Part shown: positions 50,819 through 60,442 of the stretch, piece after piece
Layout of the letters: each line of letters starts with the position of its first letter
Position numbering within the stretch: the first letter of the stretch is position 1
NCBI RefSeq assembly: GCF_000972845.2
Contig: NC_040017.1
Coordinates: 26,921,954-26,985,953, forward strand
DNA length: 64,000 nt
Source: Larimichthys crocea
Lineage: Eukaryota; Chordata; Actinopteri; Sciaenidae
Direction: 5' to 3'
Notes under the pieces: model-generated
What the model saw: the letters and a program-made list of their open reading frames with translations, nothing else
Databases searched by the model: none
Told to the model about the DNA's origin: nothing
Program-made: the position numbers and the translations under genes

Positions 50819-50876
50819 TCTTGCCCCCCCTTTCACACCTCACCACTTCCTCCTTGTGTTTGCATCAACAGGATGA
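36920..50876 (+). CDS. ccdc9: Coiled-coil domain-containing protein 9
   Basis: CCDC9 is an RNA-binding protein reported with the exon junction complex; its molecular job is not well defined. Coding segments: 36920-36922, 37030-37134, 37502-37651, 39641-40081, 40293-40376, 40660-40824, 40940-41121, 42392-42453, 43541-43585, 45639-45759, 45879-46008, 46183-46693, 46997-47215, 48022-48174 and 50872-50876. They sum to 2376 nt (791 residues) with frame kept throughout. Hallmarks shared with human CCDC9: KEEKDAELDRRIEALRKKNE coiled coil near the N-terminus, RG-rich stretch, EWEEKRRQNIEKMNEEMERI helix, IRNFLDDPRR, RNWGG.DF, SMTGRER.EYLRWK.ER, GQWRREWDA.KTD.MF, PPKAPTFGDFLSQ, an acidic EEEWED block and SPFSP...HQPVSDWGEE. 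Human CCDC9 (531 residues) ends shortly after that last motif; here about 150-200 further residues follow. The last segment is the least certain. Confidence 0.92.
37030..37134 (+). CDS. ccdc9: ccdc9 coiled-coil exon
   Basis: The exon encodes SSAVDLKTKEEKDAELDRRI, then EALRKKNEALVKRYQ, from acceptor ctgttccag to donor GTACGG. This charged heptad-like helix is the most conserved N-terminal part of the family. Confidence 0.95.
37502..37651 (+). CDS. ccdc9: ccdc9 coding exon
   Basis: Fifty in-frame codons: EIEEDKKKAEQEGIAVTTPR, KPRPHEPETDRRKTEKENLT and VTVDLSKQTG. Human CCDC9 has the close match EIEEDRKKAELEGVAVTAPR. Confidence 0.95.
37652..39640 (+). other. ccdc9 intron
   Basis: The 2-kb intron has no recognisable repeats or coding segments beyond short unsupported frames. 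Confidence 0.75.
39641..40081 (+). CDS. ccdc9: ccdc9 RGG/glycine-rich exon
   Basis: This 147-codon exon begins EKRVVNDWKPGVPRGRKTSE and passes through a Ser/Pro/Arg region. It then enters a purine-only repeat (about 39870-40050) read as Gly, Arg and Glu (GRRGGRRGRGGEGRGRGGGG and further GEGGRGGGG units), ending GGIDRKSK. RGG-type stretches bind RNA in many proteins, and human CCDC9 also has an RG-rich run here, shorter. The other two frames are also open (Glu-rich and Arg/Lys-rich), but splice phase on both sides fixes the Gly/Arg frame. Confidence 0.9.
40293..40376 (+). CDS. ccdc9: ccdc9 coding exon
   Basis: Twenty-eight codons: EWEEKRRQNIEKMNEEMERI then AEYERGQR, nearly identical to human CCDC9. 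A charged helix, probably a second coiled coil. Confidence 0.96.
40660..40824 (+). CDS. ccdc9: ccdc9 coding exon
   Basis: Fifty-five codons with PIRNFLDDPRRSGPAPDIDR and RRHVRNWGGLDFDNVKTGAE, ending LEKEWT before GTGAGT. The motifs NFLDDPRR and RNWGG.DF are shared with human CCDC9. Confidence 0.95.
40940..41121 (+). CDS. ccdc9: ccdc9 coding exon
   Basis: It encodes SVDMTMSMTGRERAEYLRWK, ERLARHRNATGQWRREWDAQ and KTDN, ending two bases into a Met codon. This is the best conserved block of the family. Confidence 0.96.
41122..42391 (+). other. ccdc9 intron hosting a hAT-type MITE
   Basis: The intron is 1.27 kb, of which 684 bp is the inserted element at 41269-41952. The rest is unremarkable AT-rich sequence. 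Confidence 0.85.
41261..41960. mobile_element. non-autonomous hAT-like DNA transposon (MITE)
   Basis: The element spans 41269-41952 (684 bp). Its ends are an 18-bp perfect terminal inverted repeat TAGGGATGTAACGATACA, with the complement at the right end. It is flanked by the exact 8-bp target duplication TTAACCAG (41261-41268 and 41953-41960); 8-bp duplications mark the hAT superfamily. There is no transposase frame. The middle differs in base composition (GC-rich around 41690-41790), suggesting captured or nested sequence. Confidence 0.92.
42392..42453 (+). CDS. ccdc9: ccdc9 exon with GC splice donor
   Basis: It completes Met and encodes FKEDPYVAAEGITPEQGSRR plus one base, then ends at GCAAGT, a GC-type donor with otherwise ideal context. 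Using the GTACAC four bases later would put a stop codon straight after the junction, so the GC donor is preferred. Confidence 0.82.
42454..43540 (+). other. ccdc9 GC-AG intron
   Basis: The 1.1-kb intron has CA runs near its start and (TG)n at 43461-43503 close to the acceptor cttctctgcag. A short direct duplication (GATTAAGCTCGTTATGTAAA type) lies at about 42615-42665. Confidence 0.75.
43461..43503. repeat. (TG)n microsatellite
   Basis: About 21 TG units ending 37 bp before a ccdc9 exon. Confidence 0.97.
43541..43585 (+). CDS. ccdc9: ccdc9 45-nt microexon
   Basis: It encodes ARGRNSRTEPRGRAS plus one base, an Arg/Gly-rich patch, with phase 1 on both sides so it could be skipped without frame loss. 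I see no clear human counterpart, so it may be fish-specific or alternative. Confidence 0.75.
43586..45638 (+). other. ccdc9 intron with a long CT-rich tract
   Basis: The 2-kb intron has a pyrimidine-biased stretch at about 44515-44960 (many TCTC, TCCTCT and CTTCC blocks) that leaves a long frame open by chance. The donor is GTTAGA, a weaker match. Confidence 0.75.
45639..45759 (+). CDS. ccdc9: ccdc9 coding exon
   Basis: It encodes DSKRPPKAPTFGDFLSQGRT, then QGPRGDRGRGRGRGQKPSY. Human CCDC9 shares PPKPPTFGEFLSQ, and both have basic RG-type residues after it. Confidence 0.93.
45879..46008 (+). CDS. ccdc9: ccdc9 lysine/glutamate-rich exon
   Basis: It encodes MHDNRWEGEKEEDKEKEDKT, then a Lys/Glu-rich run ending KPPTSQK. 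The entry HDNRWE matches human HDDRWE. Confidence 0.92.
46183..46693 (+). CDS. ccdc9: ccdc9 acidic and proline-rich exon
   Basis: This is the largest ccdc9 coding exon (170 codons). It opens with an acidic block (EENNEGEDDEEEWEDASDED), continues Ser/Pro-rich and contains SPFSPLYSHQPVSDWGEEME, close to the C-terminus of human CCDC9 (SPFSP..GHQPVSDWGEE). Donor GTAGGA. Confidence 0.94.
46997..47215 (+). CDS. ccdc9: ccdc9 repeat exon (Glu-Pro and SDPAPPEV units)
   Basis: Seventy-three codons, phase 1 on both sides. It encodes a Glu-Pro run (EPEPEPEPEP) and then about four copies of an eight-residue unit like SDPAPPEV/SDSAPSEV from a 24-nt minisatellite. There is no counterpart in the human protein as I recall it. 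Confidence 0.85.
48022..48174 (+). CDS. ccdc9: ccdc9 coding exon, Ser/Glu/Asp/Thr-rich
   Basis: Fifty-one codons: DKQDSSSPAAILEADQSSSE, PAGGEDDDTAPAGTDDAPTA and ETAESSEQTSS. Phase 1 on both sides, donor GTGCGG. If the donor is not used, translation runs 13 more codons (GAVHISDSETVVY) to TGA at 48213. Confidence 0.85.
49750..49781. repeat. perfect hairpin, 13-bp stem, 6-nt loop
   Basis: TGTGGACCCGCTG (49750-49762) pairs exactly with CAGCGGGTCCACA (49769-49781) around TGCAAT, a GC-rich stem in AT-rich surroundings. Confidence 0.92.
50579..50604. repeat. hairpin, 10-bp stem, 6-nt loop
   Basis: CCTGATAATC (50579-50588) pairs exactly with GATTATCAGG (50595-50604); a further GCG/CGC pairing is possible with one bulged G. 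Confidence 0.88.
50775..50817. repeat. (CA)n microsatellite
   Basis: About 21 CA units ending about 55 bp before the proposed last ccdc9 exon. Confidence 0.97.
50872..50876 (+). CDS. ccdc9: ccdc9 terminal exon, Gly-stop (tentative)
   Basis: The acceptor tgcatcaacag (50871) is good. Joined to the phase-1 donor at 48174 it gives GGA then TGA, so the protein would end EQTSSG. The exon would continue as 3'UTR. An exon in another frame (MKLLGTNRLISEEDGK...) starts with the same acceptor but does not fit the phase. Confidence 0.4.
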
Positions 50877-53800
50877 AGCTGCTGGGAACAAACAGACTCA
50901 TTTCTGAGGAGGATGGAAAGATGATGGAAGGAGGACGATCATCACACTACTCATCACTGCAGTGACCATCACACACCCAAATTAAAAAACACTTAAACCA
51001 TCATGAGGAGCAGAGACTGTGCGTCGCTGCCTTGGACCGGCCTCTTTTCAGCTCTATCTCTGAGTCTTGTGGATCGCCTCTGGGCCACTGCCGTGTTTTG
51101 TCTCACTCTGTTAAGTAGTAAGGTATGAAAATTTAAGTCAGTCACTGGTTTTGAATTTGGAAAAGCTTCAAAGTGGGTTTTCAAGGTTTTCTACATCTGG
51201 AAAATGAACTGAGCCTGATCGCAGTAGAAATGTGTGTCGAGTATAAATCATTTCACAGAAGATCATTTAAACCACGTGCTGAGGAAACATTCACACTGAA
51301 CCTCACGGAAGTCAGTGACAAGTTTATTTTCCCCCCGAGACTTTATTAGTTGACCCCATCGAGCCTGGCAGCAGAATCAGCTGACTCCTCAGTATTTTAG
51401 GCGATAACAATAACACGGTGCACAGCACTGACTGCTTATGGGCTGATCCACTGTCCTGCATCTTTTGCCCATTGATGGTGCCCTTAAGCCAAACAGATGC
51501 CTGCTCAGCTCTCCCCGTCTCCATTTAGAGAAGCACGCTGTGTGGTCTGGCTTTACATGGAAAGAAATCACAACACCAAGCCCTAACTGGCCTGAGATCA
51601 GTTCATAAAATAATGTCCGCCTATGTGTCTGCTCAGCTGTCTCAGGGACAGAACGGACGTGTCTCATCTGTGGGTTTAGGCTGTAACATAATGACTTCTC
51701 TGAAGAACGATCAGACTCGTTTGGCAGCTCGTTGTTGACCTAACCAACACGCTCACATGCCAACTAGCACCCAGGGTTAATAGCTGCTGCTCGGTCTGTT
51801 AAGAGTTCTTGATTTCTTGGACTTCTCTAAGGTCTGAAGTTTTCTTTTTAAATCGATGCAGCAGAACATCTTCCTCGTCAAAATATTGCTCTTACATTAC
51901 CCATAATGCAATTTGACTGCCAACAGTTTGGTCTGAGATTGGGGTGAGTGTCCTGAAGCATCGAGCAGACGAGCAGCAGCACAGAGGTCTCCTCTGGAGC
52001 CAGAAAGAGCTGAACAGCCTGTTACACAGACAGACTCTGATGTGTTTCCCTCTGACATGAACTGTTTGGCCTGTTGTACAGTTAGCTGGTTTACAAGCTC
52101 CAGTGTTGTTAACGGAGACGAGGACGAGACTGTTGAGCCACTTTTGGAAATAAATGTAAATCACCTGCAGAGCGATACTGGATTCATCTACAAACTATTT
52201 CACTCTGGACTTTTATTGAATGCAGTCTTTTCTAAACTGGACTTTCTTGCAACTTTAAAGCCTCTTGTGAGCGATTGTGGCGCCATCTTCATGACTTTAC
52301 CATCACAGTGGCCTCGGCTCTGTCTCCATCATGTAGAGATGGGACTCCACCCCCCGGCCTGTCCTGCTCTTTTGTTTTATTGTGTGGCTTTTAATGTGTG
52401 GTTTTCTAGATTTACGTTAAAATCTGTTTCTTTTCATATCAGACCCACAGGAGCAATTTTATTTTCTGTCACGAGAGAGGAAACTAAAATGATAAGAATG
52501 TTTACACGAGCTTCAGTGCAGGTAGATCGATGTTTTAAAAGTGCGATCAGTCATACCGGACAAAGGCAGCTGATTGTTGAGTCTCGTTTCCCGGACGTCA
52601 AACACTGGCGCTGTTCTGCTGGGAAACCGTCAGTTCTCTTTGTCCAGAATGACTGACGCCTCCTGAAGTGTCGTTTATTCTGTTTTTCATCAGAGTGCGT
52701 GCTACAATAACTGACTTCAGTGATCATGTGTGTCAGATGTAAATCAGACAAACACACGCTCTCACCTGAATGAACTTCCAGGATCAGGTGTTTTGTTTAA
52801 GAACATCTGAAATCCATCAAATACCAATGATGTACTTAGATCAGCCTGTTTGCTGTTTAATCATGTTTAATTCTGCCTTTTATAATCAGAAAGGGTTTAA
52901 TTTTTTTTTTCAGTGACAGACTGTGCTGCCATTTTGTGATTGTGAGGATGTGAATCATCAGTCATACAGAGAGTCTGTCACATCCGTCTGACACGAGTTC
53001 CCGTCTCCCCTCAGATGACACACTGCCTCCTAAATGAGAGTTTATTTTTAAAATCAAGGGTCTCATTCCAAAATGGCTTTAAGGTATGAAAGAAAAACAA
53101 ACAACTTAACATGAAATTAGTGTTTTTACATTAAATATGTATATTTTTGTTAACAGGTGTGTTTTGAGGAAATAATTGCCTCAGAATCTGGTGATACAGA
53201 TTCACATGAAAGTGTAGAAACATGAATTATACTTGTGTAATCACGTTAGGGCTGTAGCCTCTTTTGGAATGAAACCCTTCACTCATACCTCAGCAGACCA
53301 AGGGCTTTAGTTTGATTCTTTTTTTGACTTTGTGCTTTGATTTCTGTGATCAGCTCTTTGAATCATGTCGGCTGTGGTGGCTCGCGGATTAATGCGACGC
53401 TTTAACGTTTTTGTGTGCCGTGACGGAGGAATAAAAATGATGCATTTGGGTTGAAAGGAACTGCAATATGTACAGTTTTTAAATGGAACATTCCACAGTC
53501 GGGTGTTTGTGTAAAATGTAGCCTGTGGGCTAAGAAAAATATTGTTTTTATTTTCTTCTTTTGCAAATGGACGTTTGTTTTTCTGAGCTTGGATGACTGA
53601 CTGACTGTATTTAAGGCAGTAGATGTTTCCTCTATTTCTACGTCTACCTGTTTGATACGTGAAACTGAGAACTAACAAGGTTTGCCTTTTTTGGAGTGCT
53701 GTGTAGCTGTTTTCATAAACTTATCAGCATGAATCCGAAATTGTAGCTTTTTAATGTTGTCAAAGCCATCGATGAAATAAATGTCCCCGTCAGAGAGAAG

Positions 53801-55000
53801 CCCTGATGTCTGTACAGCTGCACCCACATGAAATGTAAAGCACACGCCAGTTTTTGGTGTTCTCATTTAGCCAATAAATATATTCCTCTGATGCGTTATG
53901 ACAAATCTTCTTTTCTTCAGCAGGTGTGATAAAAATCATGTTCAGTGTCAGGCTGAGGCTTTTCTCTCCACTGATGCTCTGAATGTTTTGTGCTGATAAT
54001 GTTGCTGCATCCATCCACCACAGACACATAGATTTATGTCCTGCTCAGCAGGCAGTGTGGCGGTATGAAATCATCCTGCCCCGTGCACATACATGCTGTG
54101 GTGTTGTGTTTGAATCTTGGGCATGATTTGACCTTGACGGATGCTGCAGGACAGACAGAAGAGCGGCTCCTGTTCATCCCCATGAACAGCACATAATGAA
54201 GGTTAGAGCCCCCTCAATGCTCTGCCTGCGTTTATAAGGCTGCAGTCTGACTCATCTGTGTAGGAAAAGCTTTCTTATGGTTTTGATGTCTCTGTTTTTT
54301 GGTTTTTTGCAAATCTGCTCAGCAGCTGAGCAGATTTCTCAGGCTGGAGCAGAAAATGTGATGCTGATCGACAGTGGGTGAACACTGCATCTCTCCCGTC
54401 TTCTGCTGCGGGACGTTTCCCCTCAAACTATGACCCAATCGGTGGGTGCTGCGTACTTTCTGCCCCTCCTCAAGCGAAGCTGCATCAAGCCAGACACAGA
54501 GAGAGCGGCGGCCCCGGTTTCCTTCAAAATAAAAGTCCTCAGAGTGTAACCAACTGTGAATTCTTCTGTTACTCTGGGCTAAAGGGAAGGGGGTCTGATT
54601 GGTGGGCAGTCTGAAAGAATGTTTAATTTCTGTGTCACAGACATCTAAAACAGCGAGTCTCTGTCTGCAGCATCATGACTGTCTCAGCTGCTTCCTGAAG
54701 GTTTATTTACAGTCTTAGTTTCTGTAAACACCATGTTTATTAAAATAGAAATATAAAACAGTCTACTGTTGGATAAACACTGCAAAACACCAGCTCGACT
54801 CAAATCAGCTTACTGGATTTTATTATACATATGTTTATTATTATATAAGACAAACCATTAAATTGTTCATTTCCGTTCACAATAAAATGTTTCCATCTTT
54901 TACAACAGTTATCTTGCTCATTTCTGTCCAGCCCTCACATCACTGATGTTTGTTCTTATGAAGCCTGTTGAAAAACCTTATTTCTCTGTACTGCAGTTAT
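50877..55000 (+). other. ccdc9 3'UTR and ccdc9-inafm1 intergenic region
   Basis: AATAAA motifs occur at several places, including near 53427, 53775 and 53871, so the ccdc9 3'UTR end is not determined. A 204-codon frame at 52042-52656 has no recognisable domain or splice support; I leave it uncalled. No transposon was recognised. Confidence 0.55.
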
Positions 55001-55039
55001 AGTTTGTTTTATTTTGAAACCGGAAGCTGCCTGTGTAAC

Positions 55040-55349
55040 CCTGTCCAGCTTGACAGCGGTCCCATCCAGCTGATGCCAGGGACAGCCTCCTTGAGTTCAG
55101 TTTGCCCGGTGCGCACTGAGGACTCCGCGGGGTCAGGGCTCTCCAGTCTTGCGGACACGGCACCGGAGGAGGCTGCGGGACCCGAGCTGCTGCTCTGCGG
55201 TTTAGACTGCATCCTGAGCCCGCACCGGAGGAGAAAGGAGCCGTGGACCGGAGGAGGGGGACAGCTGGATCTGCTGTCCGGACTCAGATGCACACACAAC
55301 ACTCAGCAGAGGGAAAATCGTTGGCTGAGGTTTTTGCTCTAATACCAAG
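55040..55349 (+). promoter_or_regulatory. CpG-rich 5' region of inafm1
   Basis: CpG density and GC content rise clearly from about 55040 through the inafm1 coding region, as in a CpG-island promoter. A 124-codon frame (54968-55342) ends 7 nt before the inafm1 ATG in a different frame. No TATA box was found. Confidence 0.5.
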
Positions 55350-55631
55350 ATGAAAGCAGCCAGCAGGCAAGTCAGCGTGACCGCGGACAAGCTGAACGGG
55401 GACATGAAGCGGAGGCCGAGCTATCCCGGGGAGCTGCGGGCCAAGCACACCAACATGTCAACTAAGATTTGGGTGAAAGTGGCGATGGCGATTGTGTATT
55501 TCCTCTGCGTGTCCGTGGCTGCGTTCATCCTGGTCATTTACTATGTGTTTTTCTGGGAACCCGACCCGCAGTTCAGCACCAACAGCACCGCGGCACCCAA
55601 CCGCACCGAGTGCGCGCCGAGGTTTGGATGA
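55350..55631 (+). CDS. inafm1: InaF-motif-containing protein 1
   Basis: The 93-residue single-exon protein has a basic N-terminal half and one membrane helix at about residues 43-68 (WVKVAMAIVYFLCVSVAAFI then LVIYYVFFW). A short outer tail carries two N-glycosylation motifs (NST at 78, NRT at 84). The helix with FLCVSVAA...YY..W matches the InaF motif of human INAFM1 and INAFM2, related to Drosophila InaF, which is needed for TRP channel function; the vertebrate role is unknown. Position next to ccdc9 decides for inafm1 over inafm2. The first ATG was chosen; it has A at -3. Human INAFM1 is longer, with a Pro-rich tail missing here. Confidence 0.9.
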   Translation: MKAASRQVSVTADKLNGDMKRRPSYPGELRAKHTNMSTKIWVKVAMAIVYFLCVSVAAFILVIYYVFFWEPDPQFSTNSTAAPNRTECAPRFG

Positions 55632-56473
55632 CTATATAGCACGCACGTACGCACGCACACATCTACACACATTATGTAGGTGACTGCACACACCTGACAT
55701 GAGGCTGCAGCAGGGATGGATGGGAGAGCACCGCACACAGAGACACATGACCGCAGCCGGAGTTTGGGATGCGGACTGAGGACAGAGGGGGCAAGTGCTG
55801 CCGGGATGCATCAGTGTTCCGCATGCAGGGTGCAGGTGGGGTGGGTGCAGGTGATTGTTGTTGGGTTTTTTTGCCAGCTTTACCCAAACACCCAGTCCTG
55901 AGGGGGTCCGTGTGTTTTTAAGCATTTTCCTGTCACAGAATCTTAAAGGACGTTTTTAGCCTCCCCTTACAAGCAGAGCAGTCCGGTTCTGGTTTTGCTT
56001 TATGTCGCTTCAGTGTTAAAGTCATTCATCCTTTAACTCATGGATGGGTTCTGACACAATGGACCGCTGGGCACAGAAATGTAAAAGGCCTCCAGAAAAA
56101 GACACTTTGCAGATGAACCAGAGCTCTTTAGGTGCTGCTGTTGGTTTAAATACTGCAGCTGAACTTTAGATTTAGTTTGAAGCTTTCTGCTGCACAAATC
56201 CACACTGACACTCATCTGCACAGAAGCTGTACAGCAGCACTACAAGACACAGAAGAATACAGGAAACCATCAAAGATCCTGAGATGCAGGTTCTGCTTTT
56301 TAAAGATTTCCTCCTGTCAAACTGATTGCAGTCACTTTCCTATTGTTACTCTGTTCTAATGAAATGTTACTGCAGCCTCAGCTGTAATGATCAGGTGACG
56401 TGTCCTCTGGCTCTGGGAGCTTCAGATTCACATTTTTTATGATTTCCTGACGAAAAACAAATAATATTTGCTA

Positions 56474-56508
<35 letters not shown>
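56474..56508. repeat. (GATT)n microsatellite
   Basis: About nine GATT units. Confidence 0.96.
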
Positions 56509-57249
56509 AATAAATAATCAGATGCAGCCCTGAGCCTCAGTTTGTAGTGTAGTTGTAATATGAAGTAAATAAATCAGCTAAATCAAATATTGATTTGATT
56601 GGCAGATACTCAGTATTAAAAGAATCTGATCAGGATCGGGACATTTGTACTCTAACTGAGCTCTGTAACTACAAACGTCCATTGTCCTTCGATAACGTCG
56701 TCTGGCTCACGATGAGAAACGATCCGACTCGATGCAGCAGAACCAGATGAATCATCTGTTTTATTCTCCACATTATTTTTCCCTGTCAAACCATGAAGTC
56801 TGCATTACACCAACAGTCTGCTCAGAGATTCAGGTGTGTTCAGGTAAACTCCACACCAGAAGTTAAAATCTTCAGCCCTAACCGATGCTGACTCAAGTGA
56901 CATCACTTAAAGGAATCATAAAACTCTCTCACATTATACTTGAATGCCTGTAAACAGACTTGATGTGTTGGAGTCCACATTAAGGTTGTCATACCAGAAA
57001 CCTCAGTACTACAGTAGTAAGAAAAATGATAGTCAACGATAATTGTTGTTTCATCTGTGCAGTTTTTTGTTTTTGTTCCTTTTGTATTTTTAATATTATT
57101 GAATCGTCATTTTAAACATGTGGTGAAAGTAATCAGAGTATTGATACTTCGTTCACTTCAGACTGGCCTGGTCCTGTGCCCAGTAGGCTCTCTCAGTAAT
57201 CCATCCATGCTTTAGTGCACTTTCTAATGATTGTAACTTATTATTTACA

Positions 57250-57590
57250 CCTCCTCAAGAACATTTGAAACCCAACACAAGGACCACACTGAAGACCCCC
57301 CTCACGGACACTTAGAACACCTTGAATACCCTGAGATCCCCAGAAAGCCCTTGAACTCTCTCATGTACTTTATAAAACCTCTAAGAATGCCCACATGAAG
57401 ATCTTTAACAAATGCAACCAACTCTTGAACCCCCAAATAAACCAGTCAGTGTTCTCTGAAGAAACCCACTGCAACCCCAAAGATCCTACTGCACCCCCTT
57501 TTGAAAACCCCTTCAAGGACCGCTAATTTCACCTCAAGACCCACTGAGACCCCTGGAGGACGTCACTCTGAGATCCCCTGCTCTGCACTA
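57250..57590. repeat. degenerate C-rich repeat
   Basis: Short units resembling GA(A)ACCCC(T) recur irregularly (aagacccccc, gagatcccc, gaacccccaa, gaaacccactgcaacccc, gaaaaccccttc, gagacccctgg) with a strong C-over-G bias. It looks like a decayed minisatellite. Confidence 0.55.
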
Positions 57591-58643
57591 ATGGAGACTT
57601 CTTTTTATGATATGCCTTTAGTGGAATGATGGACTTTTCTCTCTTTCTTTCTCTCTACAGCAGGATGCTGTTTGTATTCAGGTATCTAGAGGAACTTAAA
57701 GCGATACTGTACTGTAGCAGAAGTAGCCTAAATTGTGATCTCCGGTAGCTCGTAGCTGTATGAAATGCAAGGTGATCACTCACTATACTCTCAGTAGTTG
57801 CAGCAATTTTACCTTTTTAGAGCAACTTTTGTCTTGCATCGCCTCCCAGAATGAGCATAAATATTTAATGTACCTCTTCTTGATGACACGGTTTGTTCAC
57901 CTCACGTCCTGTTCATAATTTAGGCTACACTCCCGAAACCTACTAGACTGTTTTATTTACAATGTAGCCTTGAAGAAGTTATTGTTATGATATGATAAAC
58001 TATGCATTTATTCCAGTGTGGGTGTCGTCTTTCTGGCTGCTGTCAACACGCGAAGAAACGCAGTGTGGTGTCACTCTGCGCTGAAATAACAGAAGGACAT
58101 TTCACTGGAAAGGCCAAGCTGACATCAGCTGACTGTTTTTTAAAATTTCACACCTGAAACATTTCTGATTTTATAAAATCACCCTCATGACATTTTCTGT
58201 ACAGATCCGAGCTGTTAGACTTCTTAAATTACACCAGGAAGTAATATATTACATATTATATAATATAACACTCGTGTGCATTCACTCTCTTCAGTGAGAC
58301 AGCTGCCTGGCCTTCTCCTCAACCCTCGAAATCCACTGACCTTTCCCCATGTTTATCTAATTATTATGCTTGTGAAATCTTCTCTGATGAGTAAAATTCA
58401 CAGGAAGAAGGAGAACTGCAGTTACCAACATTGATTGTTACTTTTTAGATGCACAACATGCTGGAATGAAATCTCTCAGAATTTTTCAGCTTAGTTTATT
58501 GATTCTATTGTCATATTTACTCCATCCAGTGTCTCCATTGTTCAGTATTCATTATTTCAGTATTTCTTGTTAAGATAGTGTATTTTAGCTCTGATGGTTT
58601 CTACAGTAAAATGGTTTATACATGTGCATCACTGCAGAATAAA

Positions 58644-58729
58644 ACACAATTAAAATATAAATATACAGTCCAACTAAAATATAGTAACACAATTAAAATA
58701 TAAATATACAGTCCAACTAAAATATAGTA
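58644..58729. repeat. 43-bp tandem duplication
   Basis: Two identical adjacent 43-bp copies start ACACAATTAAAATATAAA at 58644 and 58687. Confidence 0.93.
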
Positions 58730-60442
58730 TTATGCACATACAACATGAGGTTGTGACATAGGCTGTATAATGTTTTATGGTGTTTTTATTATTGTGTCCA
58801 AGCTCAACAGAACAGCATCCTGAAGTTTTAATCCCGGAGCAGCAGGATAAGACGGTGAAAACAGTTGAACTTTCCCTTTCCTCTCTGTTGAGTGAACAAA
58901 ACCCACTTAACCCTGAGCCGCTGCAGTGTGGCGGTTCCGTGGGCTGCAGATCAAGACAGAAACTGTACCAGGCAGCCTGCAGCTGAGAAAGTGTGAAAAG
59001 CATTTGTGCATTTAAATGCTAAATAGATTTATTATTGCACCAAAACACCTGCTGAGCTGTGATGGAGGGACAGTAACACAAAGAGAGTTTCACTGGGATT
59101 CCTGTTGCTCGGTCACATGTCACGTTTTGTTGAAGCTGAGAATAGTTTTTCATTTTCTGCTGACAAACAAACAAACAGGACAGAAACAACCTCCAACCAT
59201 CCTGAGCTTGGAGGTTAAAACGAATCTAAAATGTTCCACAAAATAAAAACATAAAACAGTTTACACTGAGAAGGTACAATAAAAAATGAAATATCACAAA
59301 ACAAATTTAAGTAAAAATCTGAGATTGGAAGATGGACAAAGTGAAGTCAGATTTATAAAGCACATTCAAAGATAACTGGTGTTGACGAAAGTGCTTTACA
59401 AAAAATGTAATAATTGAAACATAAATGAACATGTGAAAGCTGTGACATCATTGTTATATTAATAATTAAGGGGACTCACACACCTCCTCAGTGTGCTCCA
59501 GGGAATCTTTGTATAATTTGTAATACCATAAACATTGTCTGTGTTTGTGAGAGATAGTCTCTGTGCATCCTTCAATCAATAATTCAATTAGCGGCTGAAG
59601 TTGTCAGCAGTGGTTCTTCCTCGCAGGCTGCAGGAGCGCTGACCTGAAGTCGAGCATCATATGACTCAGCAGAGCTCGCCGTCCTGTCCGGACTGCAGCA
59701 ACAACAAACAACAGACACTCTGCTGCGGTCTGAAACAACCGGAGCTGTGTCCACCTCTTTTTCAGTCATTCACGGTTTCTTCATTTTCTCAGTTTCTGTC
59801 TCAAAATGAGCAGGCCAGAGGGAAAGAACAGAGAAATCTGAAGTAATGTCTCTGATGCTTCTTAAAACGGGAAACAATCCCACCAGTGATCATTTTATTG
59901 TTTATTTGTTTCAAAATATTCAAACTGGATTTATTCACTAATTCGAGTGATGGATGGCACGGCTGCTTCCCCTCAGGCAGGTTGGTTCAAAGCCAAAAAC
60001 TCATCACCTTCAGGCAAAAAGCTGCAAAAGGACAGATTTTCACACATTTCATCAGCAAAAGGTTACAAGAGTGACACGCATTTTATCAGCAGTGTCATGT
60101 GCAGCTGCACATTCACTCTGTTTGCTTACGTTGTGCTGTGGCTGGTGTTGGTGTTGGTTTAAAACACTTTGGACTGCACCAATCTGCCTGAAAGCTGTGC
60201 TATAACATAGCACTGACTGACAGATGAATCAACCTGAAGCCTTATTGTTTTGTGTGCATGTTTTAATAATTCTTAATACCAACAACTTGTGTAGTTATAT
60301 GGTTTGGGCTACAGTACCAAAGACACACCTCCTCATTCTGGGGTTTTTCTGTGTTTTTGTTACTTTCTACATGCAAGTAGATTAACACTGAAGACACCAA
60401 CACTATGAATTAACACATATATGCAATAGACAAAGCAAATTT

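Larger units (their letters stand above)
48175..50871 (+). other. last ccdc9 intron (candidate)
   Basis: The 2.7-kb stretch carries (CA)n at 50775-50817 and two hairpins (49750-49781, 50579-50604). I saw no further phase-compatible exon, but one could be missed because the family C-terminus is poorly conserved. Confidence 0.55.

Noticed and set aside
53307..53678. 123-codon minus-strand frame
   Set aside because: AT-rich 3' flank of ccdc9 with no domain, start context or splice support.
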